Assembly: GCA_016296165.1 (NCBI GenBank)
Contig: JAEDJV010000022.1
Span: 1-24,035, forward strand
DNA from: Oscillospiraceae bacterium
GTDB lineage: Bacteria > Bacillota > Clostridia > Oscillospirales > Ruminococcaceae
DNA length: 24,035 nucleotides
Direction of reading: 5' to 3'
In this document: positions 7,387-15,740 of the stretch, piece by piece
How the letters are laid out: the number at the start of each line of letters is the position of its first letter
Position numbering within the stretch: the stretch's first letter is position 1
The notes under the pieces: model-generated
What the model saw: only the letters and a program-made list of their open reading frames with translations
Databases searched by the model: none
Told to the model about the DNA's origin: nothing
Made by a program: the position numbers and the translations under genes

Positions 7387-8670
7387 ATGAATGTACTTGT
7401 AGTAGGCGGCGGCGGACGCGAACATGCACTTGTTATGAAAATACATGAAAGCGATAAAGCTGACAAAATCTATTGCGTTCCAGGTAACGGCGGTATCTCC
7501 AGATACGCAGAATGTATAAGTGGTATAAAAGCAACTGATATAGAGGGAGTAATTGAAACAGCAAAAAAAGTAAGTGCTGATCTTGTTGTTGTTGCTCCTG
7601 ACGATCCTCTTGTTATGGGTATGGTTGACGAACTTAACAAAGAGGGTTTTGCGACATTTGGACCTAATAAGGCTGCAGCTATAATAGAAGGAAGTAAAGT
7701 TTTTTCAAAGGAACTTATGAAAAAATATGACATTCCTACAGCTGGTTATGAAGTCTTTTCATCGGCAGTAGAGGCGGTAAACTACATAAAAGAAAAGAAT
7801 GAATATCCTACTGTAATAAAAGCTGATGGTCTCGCACTTGGTAAGGGCGTAATTATAGCTCAGAATTTTACTGAAGCTGAAGATGCTGTCAAGTCAATAA
7901 TGGAAGACAAGATTTTTGGAGAAAGTGGTTCAAAGATTGTTATTGAAGAATTTCTCACAGGCCCTGAAGTTTCAGTACTCTGTTTTACAGACGGAAAGAC
8001 CATTAAGCCGATGATTTCGTCTATGGATCATAAAAGAGCACTTGACGGTGACAAGGGGCTTAATACCGGCGGCATGGGAACTATTGCGCCAAATCCATAT
8101 TATACAGAGGAAATTGCAAAGGAATGCATGGAAACAATTTTCAAGCCAACAATTGAAGCTATGAATAAGGAAGGCAGAACATTCAAGGGCTGCTTATACT
8201 TCGGTCTTATGATTACTCCAAAGGGTCCGAAAGTTATAGAATATAACTGTCGTTTTGGTGATCCTGAAACACAGGTTGTTCTTCCACTCCTTGATACTGA
8301 TATTATTGATATCATGATGGCAATTTACAACGATAAGCTCGATACTGTAAATGTAAGATGGAAAAATGAAGCTGCAGCCTGCGTTGTAATGGCAAGCGGC
8401 GGATATCCTACAAAATATGAAACTGGAAAAGTCATTAACGGACTTGACGAAAGAGGTCAGGTAAGCGGTGCGTTTGTTTATCATGCTGGTTCAAAATATG
8501 AAAACGGAGACTTCCTTACTGCAGGCGGACGAGTATTGAATGTTACTGCTACAGGAAAGAATCTTAAAGAAGCTATTGATCAGTCTTATACATGCGTAAA
8601 GAAGATAAGCTTTGAAAACCACCATTTTCGTACGGATATAGGTGCCAGAGCCCTTGCATCAGATAATTAA
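7387..8670 (+). CDS. purD: PurD, phosphoribosylamine-glycine ligase (GAR synthetase)
   Basis: PurD joins glycine to phosphoribosylamine with ATP, so it uses the product of the purF-like enzyme directly. The 427-residue ATP-grasp protein starts with VLVVGGGGREHAL (3-15). Other family motifs are KADGLALGKGVI, GPEVSVLCFTDG, GGMGTIAPNPYYT and EYNCRFGDPETQVVLPLL, the last carrying the metal-binding Glu and Asn. AGGAGG at 7373-7378 supports the ATG. PurD closes the recognisable purine genes; 27 bases later a membrane protein of unknown function begins, probably on the same transcript. Phosphoribosylamine is very unstable, so coordinated expression with PurF is expected. Confidence 0.97.
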   Translation: MNVLVVGGGGREHALVMKIHESDKADKIYCVPGNGGISRYAECISGIKATDIEGVIETAKKVSADLVVVAPDDPLVMGMVDELNKEGFATFGPNKAAAIIEGSKVFSKELMKKYDIPTAGYEVFSSAVEAVNYIKEKNEYPTVIKADGLALGKGVIIAQNFTEAEDAVKSIMEDKIFGESGSKIVIEEFLTGPEVSVLCFTDGKTIKPMISSMDHKRALDGDKGLNTGGMGTIAPNPYYTEEIAKECMETIFKPTIEAMNKEGRTFKGCLYFGLMITPKGPKVIEYNCRFGDPETQVVLPLLDTDIIDIMMAIYNDKLDTVNVRWKNEAAACVVMASGGYPTKYETGKVINGLDERGQVSGAFVYHAGSKYENGDFLTAGGRVLNVTATGKNLKEAIDQSYTCVKKISFENHHFRTDIGARALASDN

Positions 8671-8697
8671 TCTGTTGGTTTACAGGAGGCGGACACT

Positions 8698-9339
8698 TTG
8701 AAAAAAATTGAAAAGCTTAACTCATTCAGAGGTTTTACTTTTATTGGTCTGCTGGCTAATTCACTTTTTATTTTGTTCATTATAGTAACGATGATATATT
8801 ATGCTAATTATATCAGAACTGGTACTATTATTCCGATTGTTGAGGGAATAGCCTATTCTATCGAAGTTATGGGATTTGTTCTTATGCTTGTATCTGTTGT
8901 TGGATATTCAGTTAAACTCAGATTCAGGCTTCCCCTGAAAATTGCAATGTCGATATATTTTTTAACTGAGTTCATTTTCATGATCTGTGATTTTAACCTG
9001 ATAGATGTATCAGAATTTTATTCACCTGCTTCAAAGGCAGTAATTATTGGTCACTGTATTTTTTCAGCTGCAATATCAATGTTTTATATGCAATTGGACA
9101 GTGATAAAAAATGTCTTCAGATTGCAGTTTCAGTTACGGCCGTTATTATGATGCTCGCTTCCTTTGCGATAGTTTATAATGTTAGGGTATATGCCAGTAT
9201 TCTTGTTAATTCTTTCGCATATATTGTTCTTTATTCTTCTATTCTGTTTTTTGACAAAAGAGAAATGATATATGCAAACTGTCATGATGATATAGCAAAG
9301 GTTTACGAAGAAAGCGATTTTTTTAATGATAATAATTAA
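8698..9339 (+). CDS. Unrecognised six-helix membrane protein at the end of the purine operon
   Basis: I do not recognise this 213-residue protein. It has about six hydrophobic helices (near residues 13-36, 48-71, 80-97, 113-131, 140-160 and 165-185), a short basic N-terminus and an acidic C-terminal tail of about 25 residues (HDD, YEESDFFNDNN) probably exposed to the cytoplasm. There is no signal peptide and no obvious catalytic or transport motif. It starts with TTG behind AGGAGG (8684-8689). With only 27 bases after purD and a terminator after its own stop, it is almost certainly the last gene of the purine operon. A link to purine or nucleoside traffic would be a guess from position only. 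Confidence 0.75.
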   Translation: MKKIEKLNSFRGFTFIGLLANSLFILFIIVTMIYYANYIRTGTIIPIVEGIAYSIEVMGFVLMLVSVVGYSVKLRFRLPLKIAMSIYFLTEFIFMICDFNLIDVSEFYSPASKAVIIGHCIFSAAISMFYMQLDSDKKCLQIAVSVTAVIMMLASFAIVYNVRVYASILVNSFAYIVLYSSILFFDKREMIYANCHDDIAKVYEESDFFNDNN

Positions 9340-9346
9340 ATACATT

Positions 9347-9383
9347 CAAAAAACATGAACCATTTTATGATTCATGTTTTTTG
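9347..9383 (+). terminator. Rho-independent terminator ending the purine operon
   Basis: CAAAAAACATGAA (9347-9359) pairs perfectly with 9371-9383 over 13 bp. The 11-base loop contains a further CAT/ATG pairing. The 3' arm includes six T residues. Its last bases (TTG, 9381-9383) also form the start of the -35 element of the hflX promoter. A/T symmetry could let it work in both directions. Confidence 0.88.
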
Positions 9384-9410
9384 ACTAAAAGAAGAAAAAA
9401 AGGATATAAT
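9381..9410 (+). promoter_or_regulatory. Promoter for hflX
   Basis: TTGACT (9381-9386) and consensus TATAAT (9405-9410) are separated by 18 bases. The expected +1, seven positions after the last base of the -10 box, is A9417, which is the first base of the hflX ATG. The -35 element overlaps the T run of the preceding terminator. The only ribosome-binding-like sequence, AAGGA at 9399-9403, lies inside the promoter and 13 bases from the ATG. Confidence 0.8.
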
Positions 9411-9416
9411 ATCTTT

Positions 9417-10658
9417 ATGAATTCAGAAGTAAAAAAGACTAATGTTATTTTAGCCGCGGTAGATACCGGTGAATATGATATTGAAAGCTCCCTGGCAGAA
9501 CTTGAGGAACTTACAAAAACAGCAGATGGTGTAGTAGTTGGCGTAATTACACAGAAACGTCCGGCATTTGATCCAGGAACATGTATGGGAGCCGGAAGAC
9601 TCAGCGAACTTGCTGATGCCTGTAGTGAACTGAATGCAGAATTAATAGTATTTGACCATGAACTTAGTGCTACTCAGATAAGAAACATTGAAAAGATAAC
9701 TGATGTCAGGGTAATTGACAGAACTATGCTTATTCTTGATATTTTTGCAGGCCGCGCCAGATCAAGAGAGGGTAAACTTCAGGTTGAACTAGCTCTTCAG
9801 AAATACAGATTGCCTCGACTGACAGGTATGGGCGTTGAACTCTCAAGACTTGGCGGCGGAATTGGAACAAGAGGTCCGGGTGAAACAAAACTTGAGACTG
9901 ATAAGCGGCATATAAAACGCAGAATAAATGCACTTGAAGAAGAACTTAAGCTTCTTGAAGAAAGAAGAAACAGATTAAGAACCAGAAGGAAAAAAGACAA
10001 TGTTCTCACAGCAGCTATAGTTGGATATACCAATGTCGGAAAATCCACCCTGTTAAACGCACTTACTGAAGCCGGTGTTCTTGCTGAAAACAAACTTTTT
10101 GCTACTCTTGATACTACTTCAAGATCAATAGAGCTTCCTGACGGACGAAATGTTATGCTTATTGACACAGTCGGACTCATAAGGCGACTTCCTCACAGCC
10201 TTGTAGAAGCGTTCAAGTCGACTCTTGAAGAAGCTGCTTCTGCAGATCTTATAATGGAAATAATTGATTCATCATCTTCTGAAGCACAGGAACAAATCAA
10301 AGTAACACACGATCTGCTCACAGAACTTGGATGTGAAGATATTCCCCATATCTATGTCTTAAACAAATGTGATAAAGGGGAGTCTGCGATATATATTCCT
10401 TCGGACTTAAAATCTGTTAAAATTTCCGCTTTGAACAAAACCGGATTTGATGATTTATTAAAGCTTATTACTGAAAGTCTTCCTGAAACTGCTAAGCAAA
10501 TGAAATTGCTCATTCCATATAGCCAGACAGCACTCACCGGACGTATCAGGGAAAACGGCAAAGTAATTTCCGAGGAATTTACAGCAGAGGGAACACTTAT
10601 CGAAGCGCTTGTGGATATAAAACTATGGAAAACATGTGAGGAATATATTATTAAATAA
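9417..10658 (+). CDS. hflX: HflX, ribosome-associated GTPase
   Basis: HflX binds the 50S subunit and splits stalled or stress-arrested ribosomes using GTP. The 413-residue protein has the HflX N-terminal domain (ILAAVD, then GAGRLSEL near 59-66), the signature GGGIGTRGPGETKLETD (146-162), a charged coiled linker (about 168-193) and a GTPase domain with G1 GYTNVGKST (203-211), G2 T230, G3 DTVG (250-253) and G4 NKCD (316-319). The frame is open to a TTG at 9381, but that codon is the -35 box and the end of a terminator. The ATG at 9417 matches where the family begins, and it coincides with the predicted transcription start, suggesting a leaderless mRNA. A GH3 glucosidase follows after 23 bases, probably on the same transcript. 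Confidence 0.95.
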   Translation: MNSEVKKTNVILAAVDTGEYDIESSLAELEELTKTADGVVVGVITQKRPAFDPGTCMGAGRLSELADACSELNAELIVFDHELSATQIRNIEKITDVRVIDRTMLILDIFAGRARSREGKLQVELALQKYRLPRLTGMGVELSRLGGGIGTRGPGETKLETDKRHIKRRINALEEELKLLEERRNRLRTRRKKDNVLTAAIVGYTNVGKSTLLNALTEAGVLAENKLFATLDTTSRSIELPDGRNVMLIDTVGLIRRLPHSLVEAFKSTLEEAASADLIMEIIDSSSSEAQEQIKVTHDLLTELGCEDIPHIYVLNKCDKGESAIYIPSDLKSVKISALNKTGFDDLLKLITESLPETAKQMKLLIPYSQTALTGRIRENGKVISEEFTAEGTLIEALVDIKLWKTCEEYIIK

Positions 10659-10681
10659 TATTTTTTATAAAAGAAGGTGTA

Positions 10682-13069
10682 ATGGTGGAAAGTGTAAAAA
10701 AAGCACTAAGTAAAATGACGCTCGCTGATAAGGCGGCACTAGTATGCGGTGCAACTGCCTTTAGTACAGCTGAGTTTCCTAAACTTGAAATACGAAAACT
10801 CCAGTTTTTAGATGGTGGAACAGGTATAAATTTTGAACAGTTGTTTAGTGATTTTCTTTCACAGAATAATACAAATGTTAGTTTTGAATCAGTTACAGGA
10901 AACAACAAATTAAATAATGTTATAAAAAATTTTTACAGTCCTGAGAATTTGAGTGAAGAAGAAATCGAACTTTATAACTGGATAATCGAAAAACTTGAAG
11001 AAAAGGTAAAACTTCCAGGTATGAGTCCGGGTTGCTTTCCGCCAGGAATACTTCTTGGAGCAACCTTTAATCCGAAAATTACTGAACAGATAGGAGATGC
11101 ACTGGGTGCAGAGGCTGTTGTGTTTGGTGTGGATGTATTGCTTGGAACTCCAAACGTAAATATTCATCGTGATCCTCTGGGCGGAAGGGTATTTGAAGGA
11201 TATTCTGAAGATCCGTATCTGGTTTCTGTTATGGCACCACCACTTGTCAGAGGTGTACAGAAACATCCTGTTGCAGCCAATGTAAAACATTTTGCTGCTA
11301 ATAATCAGGAAACTAACCGTATGGGAATAAACGAATTAATCTCAAGAAGAGCACTTGAGGAAATCTACCTGCCTGGATTCAGGGCATGTGTTGAAGACGG
11401 AAAAGTTATGACGTTAATGAGTGCCTACAATAAGATAAATGGTGTTCCGTGTACAGAGAATACATTCCTTCTTAATGAGAAGCTGCGAAAAAAATGGAAA
11501 TTTGATGGTATTGTTGTTTCAGACTGGGGTGCAGTAAGGAATCAGTTTAATGCGCTTGCAGCAGGGAATGACCTGAATATGCCTGGACCAGTAAACTCAG
11601 ATGAAATTGTAAACGCAGTAAAGGAGGAAATTTTCTCATCGGATATATTGACGCAGTCTGCTGAACGAATCGTAAATCTCATAAAAAATCTTGATGAGAA
11701 GAAAACAAAGTATATTGCACCAGCCTCATCAGCAGAAGAATTAAAAAAATATACCGACCTTGCTGCATACAAAGCTGCTGCTGAAGGAATTGTTCTCTTA
11801 AAAAATGAAAACGACATCTTTCCGATAGATTTGAATGACAAATCAGAAATAATAATAACAGGTACAGGCTGTGACAATTTCCTTGCCTGTGGAACAGGCA
11901 GCGCAGGTGTTATTACAGACAGAAATACTTCATTTACAGAAGAACTTGCAAAATTAACGGGAAATGAAAGAATCAGTATTCAGCAAAATGTTCTGAAGAT
12001 TAAAGGAAAAGGCGAAACTGTTCTTGTCGTTGCTTCGCTTTCAGGAATGGAAGGAAACGACCGAAATGATATGAAACTTGATAAAAAAGACAGGGCCGTA
12101 ATAAGAGAGCTCATTCTGGGAAAACAGAATAATAAAAACTTTAAACTTGGAATCATTCTGAATGTTTGCGGACCAGTAACACTTTCTGATTTTGAGCCAT
12201 ATACAGATGGAATCATATGTACTTTTCTTCCTGGAATGCAGGGAGGTAAAGCTCTTGCGGATATAGTTACAGGTATTGTTAATCCGTCCGGAAAACTGCC
12301 TCTTACTTTTCCGGTGCATTATAGAGATACTCCCACACATATTAATTTTCCGGGTGATGGACATGAAGTTGTTTATGGAGAAGGTATTTATGTTGGTTAC
12401 AGATATTATGACAAAAAGAAGATAAAACCAGCCTATGCTTTTGGTTATGGCCTTTCCTATACTAACTTTGAAATCTTTGATGTGGAATTTAGTTCAGAGA
12501 GATTTAGTGAAAATCTCTCTATAAAAGGAAAGATAAAAAACACAGGTGACAGATATGGTGCTCAGGTTGTACAGATTTATATTTCAGATGTATATTCAAG
12601 CTGTCCAAAACCGATTAAGGAACTAAAAAGATTTCAGAAAATTTTTCTTGATCCAGATGAGGAAAAATATTTTGAATTCAGGCTTACCGAAGAAGATTTC
12701 TCATATTATGATACAGATTATAACCGGTTTGTTTGTGAGGAAGGTTTCTTCGATATACATGTGGCGACTTCTTCACTTACTGAAGACTGTATGATAATAA
12801 AACGTGTATATAAGACTGGAACTAGTCCGTATTCATATGGACTCAATTCAACTGTAAAAGTATTTTTTGAACATGCCGAACTTCATGAGCTTCTTATAAA
12901 ATTCTGGAATCAGGAGGGCTTTGATATTGGTGTTCTGCTGAACACATATCAGTATAACCCTGATAAGAAATTATACGAAATTATTCCAAAAATAGTTGAT
13001 TCAGATACAGAAATAAATCAGCGTCTGGAAAAATTCCTTGAAGAAGTTTCAAAAACAGAAAAAAGATAA
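10682..13069 (+). CDS. GH3 family beta-glucosidase, cytoplasmic
   Basis: This 795-residue glycoside hydrolase family 3 enzyme has the usual order: a TIM-barrel-like domain, an alpha/beta sandwich and a fibronectin-III-like domain. Active-site features include D44 in FLDGGTG, R169 in LGGRVFEGYSEDPY, the K202-H203 pair in VKHFAANNQETNRMG, and the nucleophile D281 in VVSDWGA. GEGIYVGYRYYD and FGYGLSYTNFE precede the FnIII part. No signal peptide is present, so it acts inside the cell, likely on imported cellobiose or short beta-glucosides. The substrate loop near residue 44 reads DGGTGIN where many members have DGPxGxR. A tail of about 90 residues follows the FnIII-like domain, ending in a charged helix. 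The ATG follows AAGG with short spacing. It lies 23 bases after hflX. Exact sugar specificity cannot be read from sequence. Confidence 0.9.
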   Translation: MVESVKKALSKMTLADKAALVCGATAFSTAEFPKLEIRKLQFLDGGTGINFEQLFSDFLSQNNTNVSFESVTGNNKLNNVIKNFYSPENLSEEEIELYNWIIEKLEEKVKLPGMSPGCFPPGILLGATFNPKITEQIGDALGAEAVVFGVDVLLGTPNVNIHRDPLGGRVFEGYSEDPYLVSVMAPPLVRGVQKHPVAANVKHFAANNQETNRMGINELISRRALEEIYLPGFRACVEDGKVMTLMSAYNKINGVPCTENTFLLNEKLRKKWKFDGIVVSDWGAVRNQFNALAAGNDLNMPGPVNSDEIVNAVKEEIFSSDILTQSAERIVNLIKNLDEKKTKYIAPASSAEELKKYTDLAAYKAAAEGIVLLKNENDIFPIDLNDKSEIIITGTGCDNFLACGTGSAGVITDRNTSFTEELAKLTGNERISIQQNVLKIKGKGETVLVVASLSGMEGNDRNDMKLDKKDRAVIRELILGKQNNKNFKLGIILNVCGPVTLSDFEPYTDGIICTFLPGMQGGKALADIVTGIVNPSGKLPLTFPVHYRDTPTHINFPGDGHEVVYGEGIYVGYRYYDKKKIKPAYAFGYGLSYTNFEIFDVEFSSERFSENLSIKGKIKNTGDRYGAQVVQIYISDVYSSCPKPIKELKRFQKIFLDPDEEKYFEFRLTEEDFSYYDTDYNRFVCEEGFFDIHVATSSLTEDCMIIKRVYKTGTSPYSYGLNSTVKVFFEHAELHELLIKFWNQEGFDIGVLLNTYQYNPDKKLYEIIPKIVDSDTEINQRLEKFLEEVSKTEKR

Positions 13070-13090
13070 AACCCGTTTCAAAACTCAAAC

Positions 13091-13123
13091 AAGGCTGCGT
13101 AACATCATTTGTTACGCAGCCTT
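13091..13123. terminator. Bidirectional terminator between convergent GH3 and ispE genes
   Basis: AAGGCTGCGTAAC (13091-13103) pairs perfectly with 13111-13123 over 13 bp around a seven-base loop. It lies between the GH3 stop on the plus strand and the ispE stop on the minus strand. T-rich sequence on either side is only moderate. A small second hairpin, CTATAAAG/CTTTATAG at 13134-13152, lies on the ispE side and may add to the effect. Confidence 0.75.
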
Positions 13124-13176
13124 CACTTTAATTCTATAAAGTTTCTTTATAGGTTCTATATAAGCATGTTTTTTAC

Positions 13177-14037
13177 TCAATCAATAATATTCGTATAAAC
13201 ACCTGCAAAAGAAAAATGATCTTTTAATTCAAGACATGCATCTTCTGCAGATTTTTTTTCTGTAAAAATTCCGAATACAGCAGCGCCGCTGCCGGTCATC
13301 ATGGTTCGAACAGTATTGTGTCTGAGCATTATTTCTTTAATTTTTTTTATATCATCCGGAAGTGAAGTGAGTTCAAAAGTATTAAGTGAATTATTCATCA
13401 GAGTTATGATATCGTCATTTTCTATAGCGTTTAAAATAACTTCTGTATTCTGATGAGGTATATCGGCTAATGTATCAATCTCTCTGTACGCCTGTGGAGT
13501 GGATACACCTGTTTCTCCCTTTGCACACACAACGTAGTGCTTTGATAACGGCTTCAAACATTTATTTACTTCACCGATTCCGGTAATATGGGCGATGCCT
13601 CCCTTAATAAAAAACGGAGTGTCAGCGCCGACAGGAAGTGACATTTTCATTAAATCTTTATCAGAAAGTCCGGTGTTAAACATGTTATTGAGAATACGGA
13701 ACACTCCTGCAGCATTTGTACTTCCGCCGCCCATCCCCGCCTGAGAAGGAATATTTTTCTCAATATGAATGTTTATTCCTGGATTATCTATTCCGGTTTT
13801 TTCGAAAAATGTGTTAGCCGCATTGAAGACTATATTATTTTCGTTACATGGAATCTCCGGAATATTGCATGATACAGAAATTATTCCGCTGTTGTTTGTT
13901 GATACGCTTACTGTATCATATAGTGAAATTTCCTCAAAAATACTGTCAATGTTGTGATAGCCGTCCGGTCTTTTTTCAGTTACATCCAGAGTAAGATTGA
14001 TTTTGGCATAAGTTTTTACTGATATAGTATTGTTCAT
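13177..14037 (-). CDS. ispE: IspE, 4-diphosphocytidyl-2-C-methylerythritol kinase
   Basis: IspE phosphorylates CDP-methylerythritol in the MEP isoprenoid pathway. The 286-residue GHMP kinase has the N-terminal KTYAKINLTLDV segment with K12, the GHMP motif IPSQAGMGGGSTNAA (96-110), GADTPFF with D139 and the C-terminal MTGSGAAVFG motif. A TTG at 14043 would add two residues, but the AGAGG ribosome-binding site suits the ATG at 14037 (about 8 bases) and not the TTG (about 2). It starts two bases after the aminotransferase stop, with its ribosome-binding site inside that gene, so it depends on translational coupling. It is the last gene of a minus-strand operon. Confidence 0.95.
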   Translation of the reverse strand: MNNTISVKTYAKINLTLDVTEKRPDGYHNIDSIFEEISLYDTVSVSTNNSGIISVSCNIPEIPCNENNIVFNAANTFFEKTGIDNPGINIHIEKNIPSQAGMGGGSTNAAGVFRILNNMFNTGLSDKDLMKMSLPVGADTPFFIKGGIAHITGIGEVNKCLKPLSKHYVVCAKGETGVSTPQAYREIDTLADIPHQNTEVILNAIENDDIITLMNNSLNTFELTSLPDDIKKIKEIMLRHNTVRTMMTGSGAAVFGIFTEKKSAEDACLELKDHFSFAGVYTNIID

Positions 14038-14039
14038 AG

Positions 14040-15212
14040 TCAATTCCTCTTAATATCCTCAAGAAATTCACCGATTCTTGATACAGCCTCGCTGATGTGA
14101 TTGAGAGAATAAGCGTATGAAACACGAATAAATCCTTCTCCGCAGTCGCCAAATGCATTTCCTGGAACAACAGCAACTTTTTTGCTGTATAAAAGTTTTT
14201 CGCAGAATTCCTCACTCGTAAGGCCTGTGTTTTTTATGCATGGAAATACATAAAACGCTCCCTCTGGGTTAAAACAGGAAAGACCGAGTTTATTGAATGA
14301 ATCTGTAACAAATCTTCGGCGAACATTGTATTCGTCAACCATTTTTCTTACCTCATCCTCACAATTTTCAAGTGCTTCAATTGCTGCGTACTGACTTACA
14401 GTAGGCGAACACATAATTGCGTACTGATGCAGTTTAACTATCTGCTGAGCTATAGGATTAGGTGCACATGCATAACCAAGCCGCCATCCTGTCATGGCGA
14501 AAGCTTTTGAAAAACCGTTGATAAGAATTGTTCTTTCTTTCATTCCGTCAATCTCAGCAATTGAACAGTGTTTTTTTCCGTATGTCAGTTCTGAGTAGAT
14601 CTCATCAGAAATAACCATTATATCTGTACCACGCAGAACTTCAGCAATCTGTTCAAGGTCTTCACGTTCCATAATAGCACCTGTGGGGTTGTTAGGAAAC
14701 GGAAGTATAAGAAGTTTTGTTTTTTCGGTAATGCTGTTTTTAAGTTCTTCGGCTGTAAGTCTGAAATTGTTTTCAACTTTTGTCTCAATAGGTACCGGAA
14801 TACCTCCTGAAAGTTTTACTATTGGAGAATAGCATACAAAACTTGGTTCAACAATAAGAACTTCATCACCTGGTTCAACAAGTGTTCTGATAGAAATATC
14901 AATCGCTTCAGATCCGCCAACTGTAATGACTATCTCGCTTACAGGATCATATTCAACCCCGATTTTTTTCTTTGTATATTCGCTTACAGAACGTCTTAAC
15001 GCTTCAAGTCCGGCGTTTGCTGTATAAACAGTACGCTTTGTTTCAATGACCTGAACAGCCTTCTGCCTGACTGCCCATGGCGTCTGAAAATCCGGTTCAC
15101 CAACGCCAAGACTTATAACATCATCCATTTCTGCAGCAATGTCAAAAAATTTTCTGATTCCCGAAGGTTTTATTTCCTGAATAGTTTTGTTTAATATCTT
15201 ACTGTAATCCAT
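14040..15212 (-). CDS. PLP-dependent class I aminotransferase, alaT-like
   Basis: This 390-residue fold-type I aminotransferase has the cofactor site intact: PNNPTG with N175 (173-178), SDEIYSELTY with D203 and Y206 (202-211), and GFSKAFAMTGWRLGYA with the PLP lysine K236 and R244. A substrate-carboxylate arginine region is seen near FIRVSYAYS. Sequence and context resemble Bacillus AlaT, where an Lrp-type regulator also precedes the aminotransferase, so alanine-pyruvate transamination is a reasonable guess. Aspartate or aromatic specificity cannot be excluded. The ATG at 15212 overlaps the lrp stop by one base (TGATG). A GTG one codon earlier (15215) is the alternative start. No strong ribosome-binding site is close, which fits coupling to lrp. 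Confidence 0.88.
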   Translation of the reverse strand: MDYSKILNKTIQEIKPSGIRKFFDIAAEMDDVISLGVGEPDFQTPWAVRQKAVQVIETKRTVYTANAGLEALRRSVSEYTKKKIGVEYDPVSEIVITVGGSEAIDISIRTLVEPGDEVLIVEPSFVCYSPIVKLSGGIPVPIETKVENNFRLTAEELKNSITEKTKLLILPFPNNPTGAIMEREDLEQIAEVLRGTDIMVISDEIYSELTYGKKHCSIAEIDGMKERTILINGFSKAFAMTGWRLGYACAPNPIAQQIVKLHQYAIMCSPTVSQYAAIEALENCEDEVRKMVDEYNVRRRFVTDSFNKLGLSCFNPEGAFYVFPCIKNTGLTSEEFCEKLLYSKKVAVVPGNAFGDCGEGFIRVSYAYSLNHISEAVSRIGEFLEDIKRN

Positions 15213-15694
15213 CACGGAGAAACCATGCCCCTCTCATCTGTTTGTACATCTTTGTTTATAAAAATACCTTTTTCTTTGTATCTCTTAAGTACAAAATGTG
15301 TTGAAGTTGATACAACTCCTTCGATAGTTGAAAGCTTTTGCGCTACAAACAATGCAATTGTCCGAAGATCAGCACCTGATGCAGTAACAGCAAGGTCATA
15401 TGCACCAGACATAAGAGTAACACCCTCGACTTCCTCGTACTGCATAATTTTATTTGCTACCTCGTCAAATCCGCTGTCTTTCTGCGGCGTAACTTTAAGC
15501 TGTATAAATGCTGTTACCGTGTTGCTGCAAGCAAGTTCCTCATTAAGTATAACGCTGTATCCCATTATGATTCCCTTGTTCTCATATTCTTTTATCTTTC
15601 TGGCCACATCATCTTCGGATATACCAAGCATTGATGATAACTGCTGATTTGTAAAACGTGCATTCTGTTTTAAAAGTTCTAATAATGAATCCAT
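15212..15694 (-). CDS. Lrp/AsnC family transcriptional regulator, AlaR-like
   Basis: The 160-residue protein has an N-terminal winged helix-turn-helix (about residues 5-50, with NARFTNQQLSSMLGISEDDV as the recognition region). The AsnC ligand-binding domain follows: AFIQLKVTP, and then the effector-site segment LMSGAYDLAVTASG near 95-110. Such proteins form octamers and sense amino acids. It overlaps the aminotransferase start, the same arrangement as Bacillus alaR-alaT, so it probably controls that gene in response to an amino acid. AAGGAG lies six bases before the ATG. A small hairpin (CCGCA/TGCGG, 15710-15730) sits in the 46-base gap after hisK, and its role is unclear. Confidence 0.9.
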   Translation of the reverse strand: MDSLLELLKQNARFTNQQLSSMLGISEDDVARKIKEYENKGIIMGYSVILNEELACSNTVTAFIQLKVTPQKDSGFDEVANKIMQYEEVEGVTLMSGAYDLAVTASGADLRTIALFVAQKLSTIEGVVSTSTHFVLKRYKEKGIFINKDVQTDERGMVSP

Positions 15695-15740
15695 AAAAAC
15701 TCCTTATCTCCGCATATAAAAATCCTGCGGTATTGTTTGT

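Noticed and set aside
9381..9416. TTG start giving a 425-residue HflX
   Set aside because: The TTG is part of the terminator arm and -35 box, and no ribosome-binding site precedes it.
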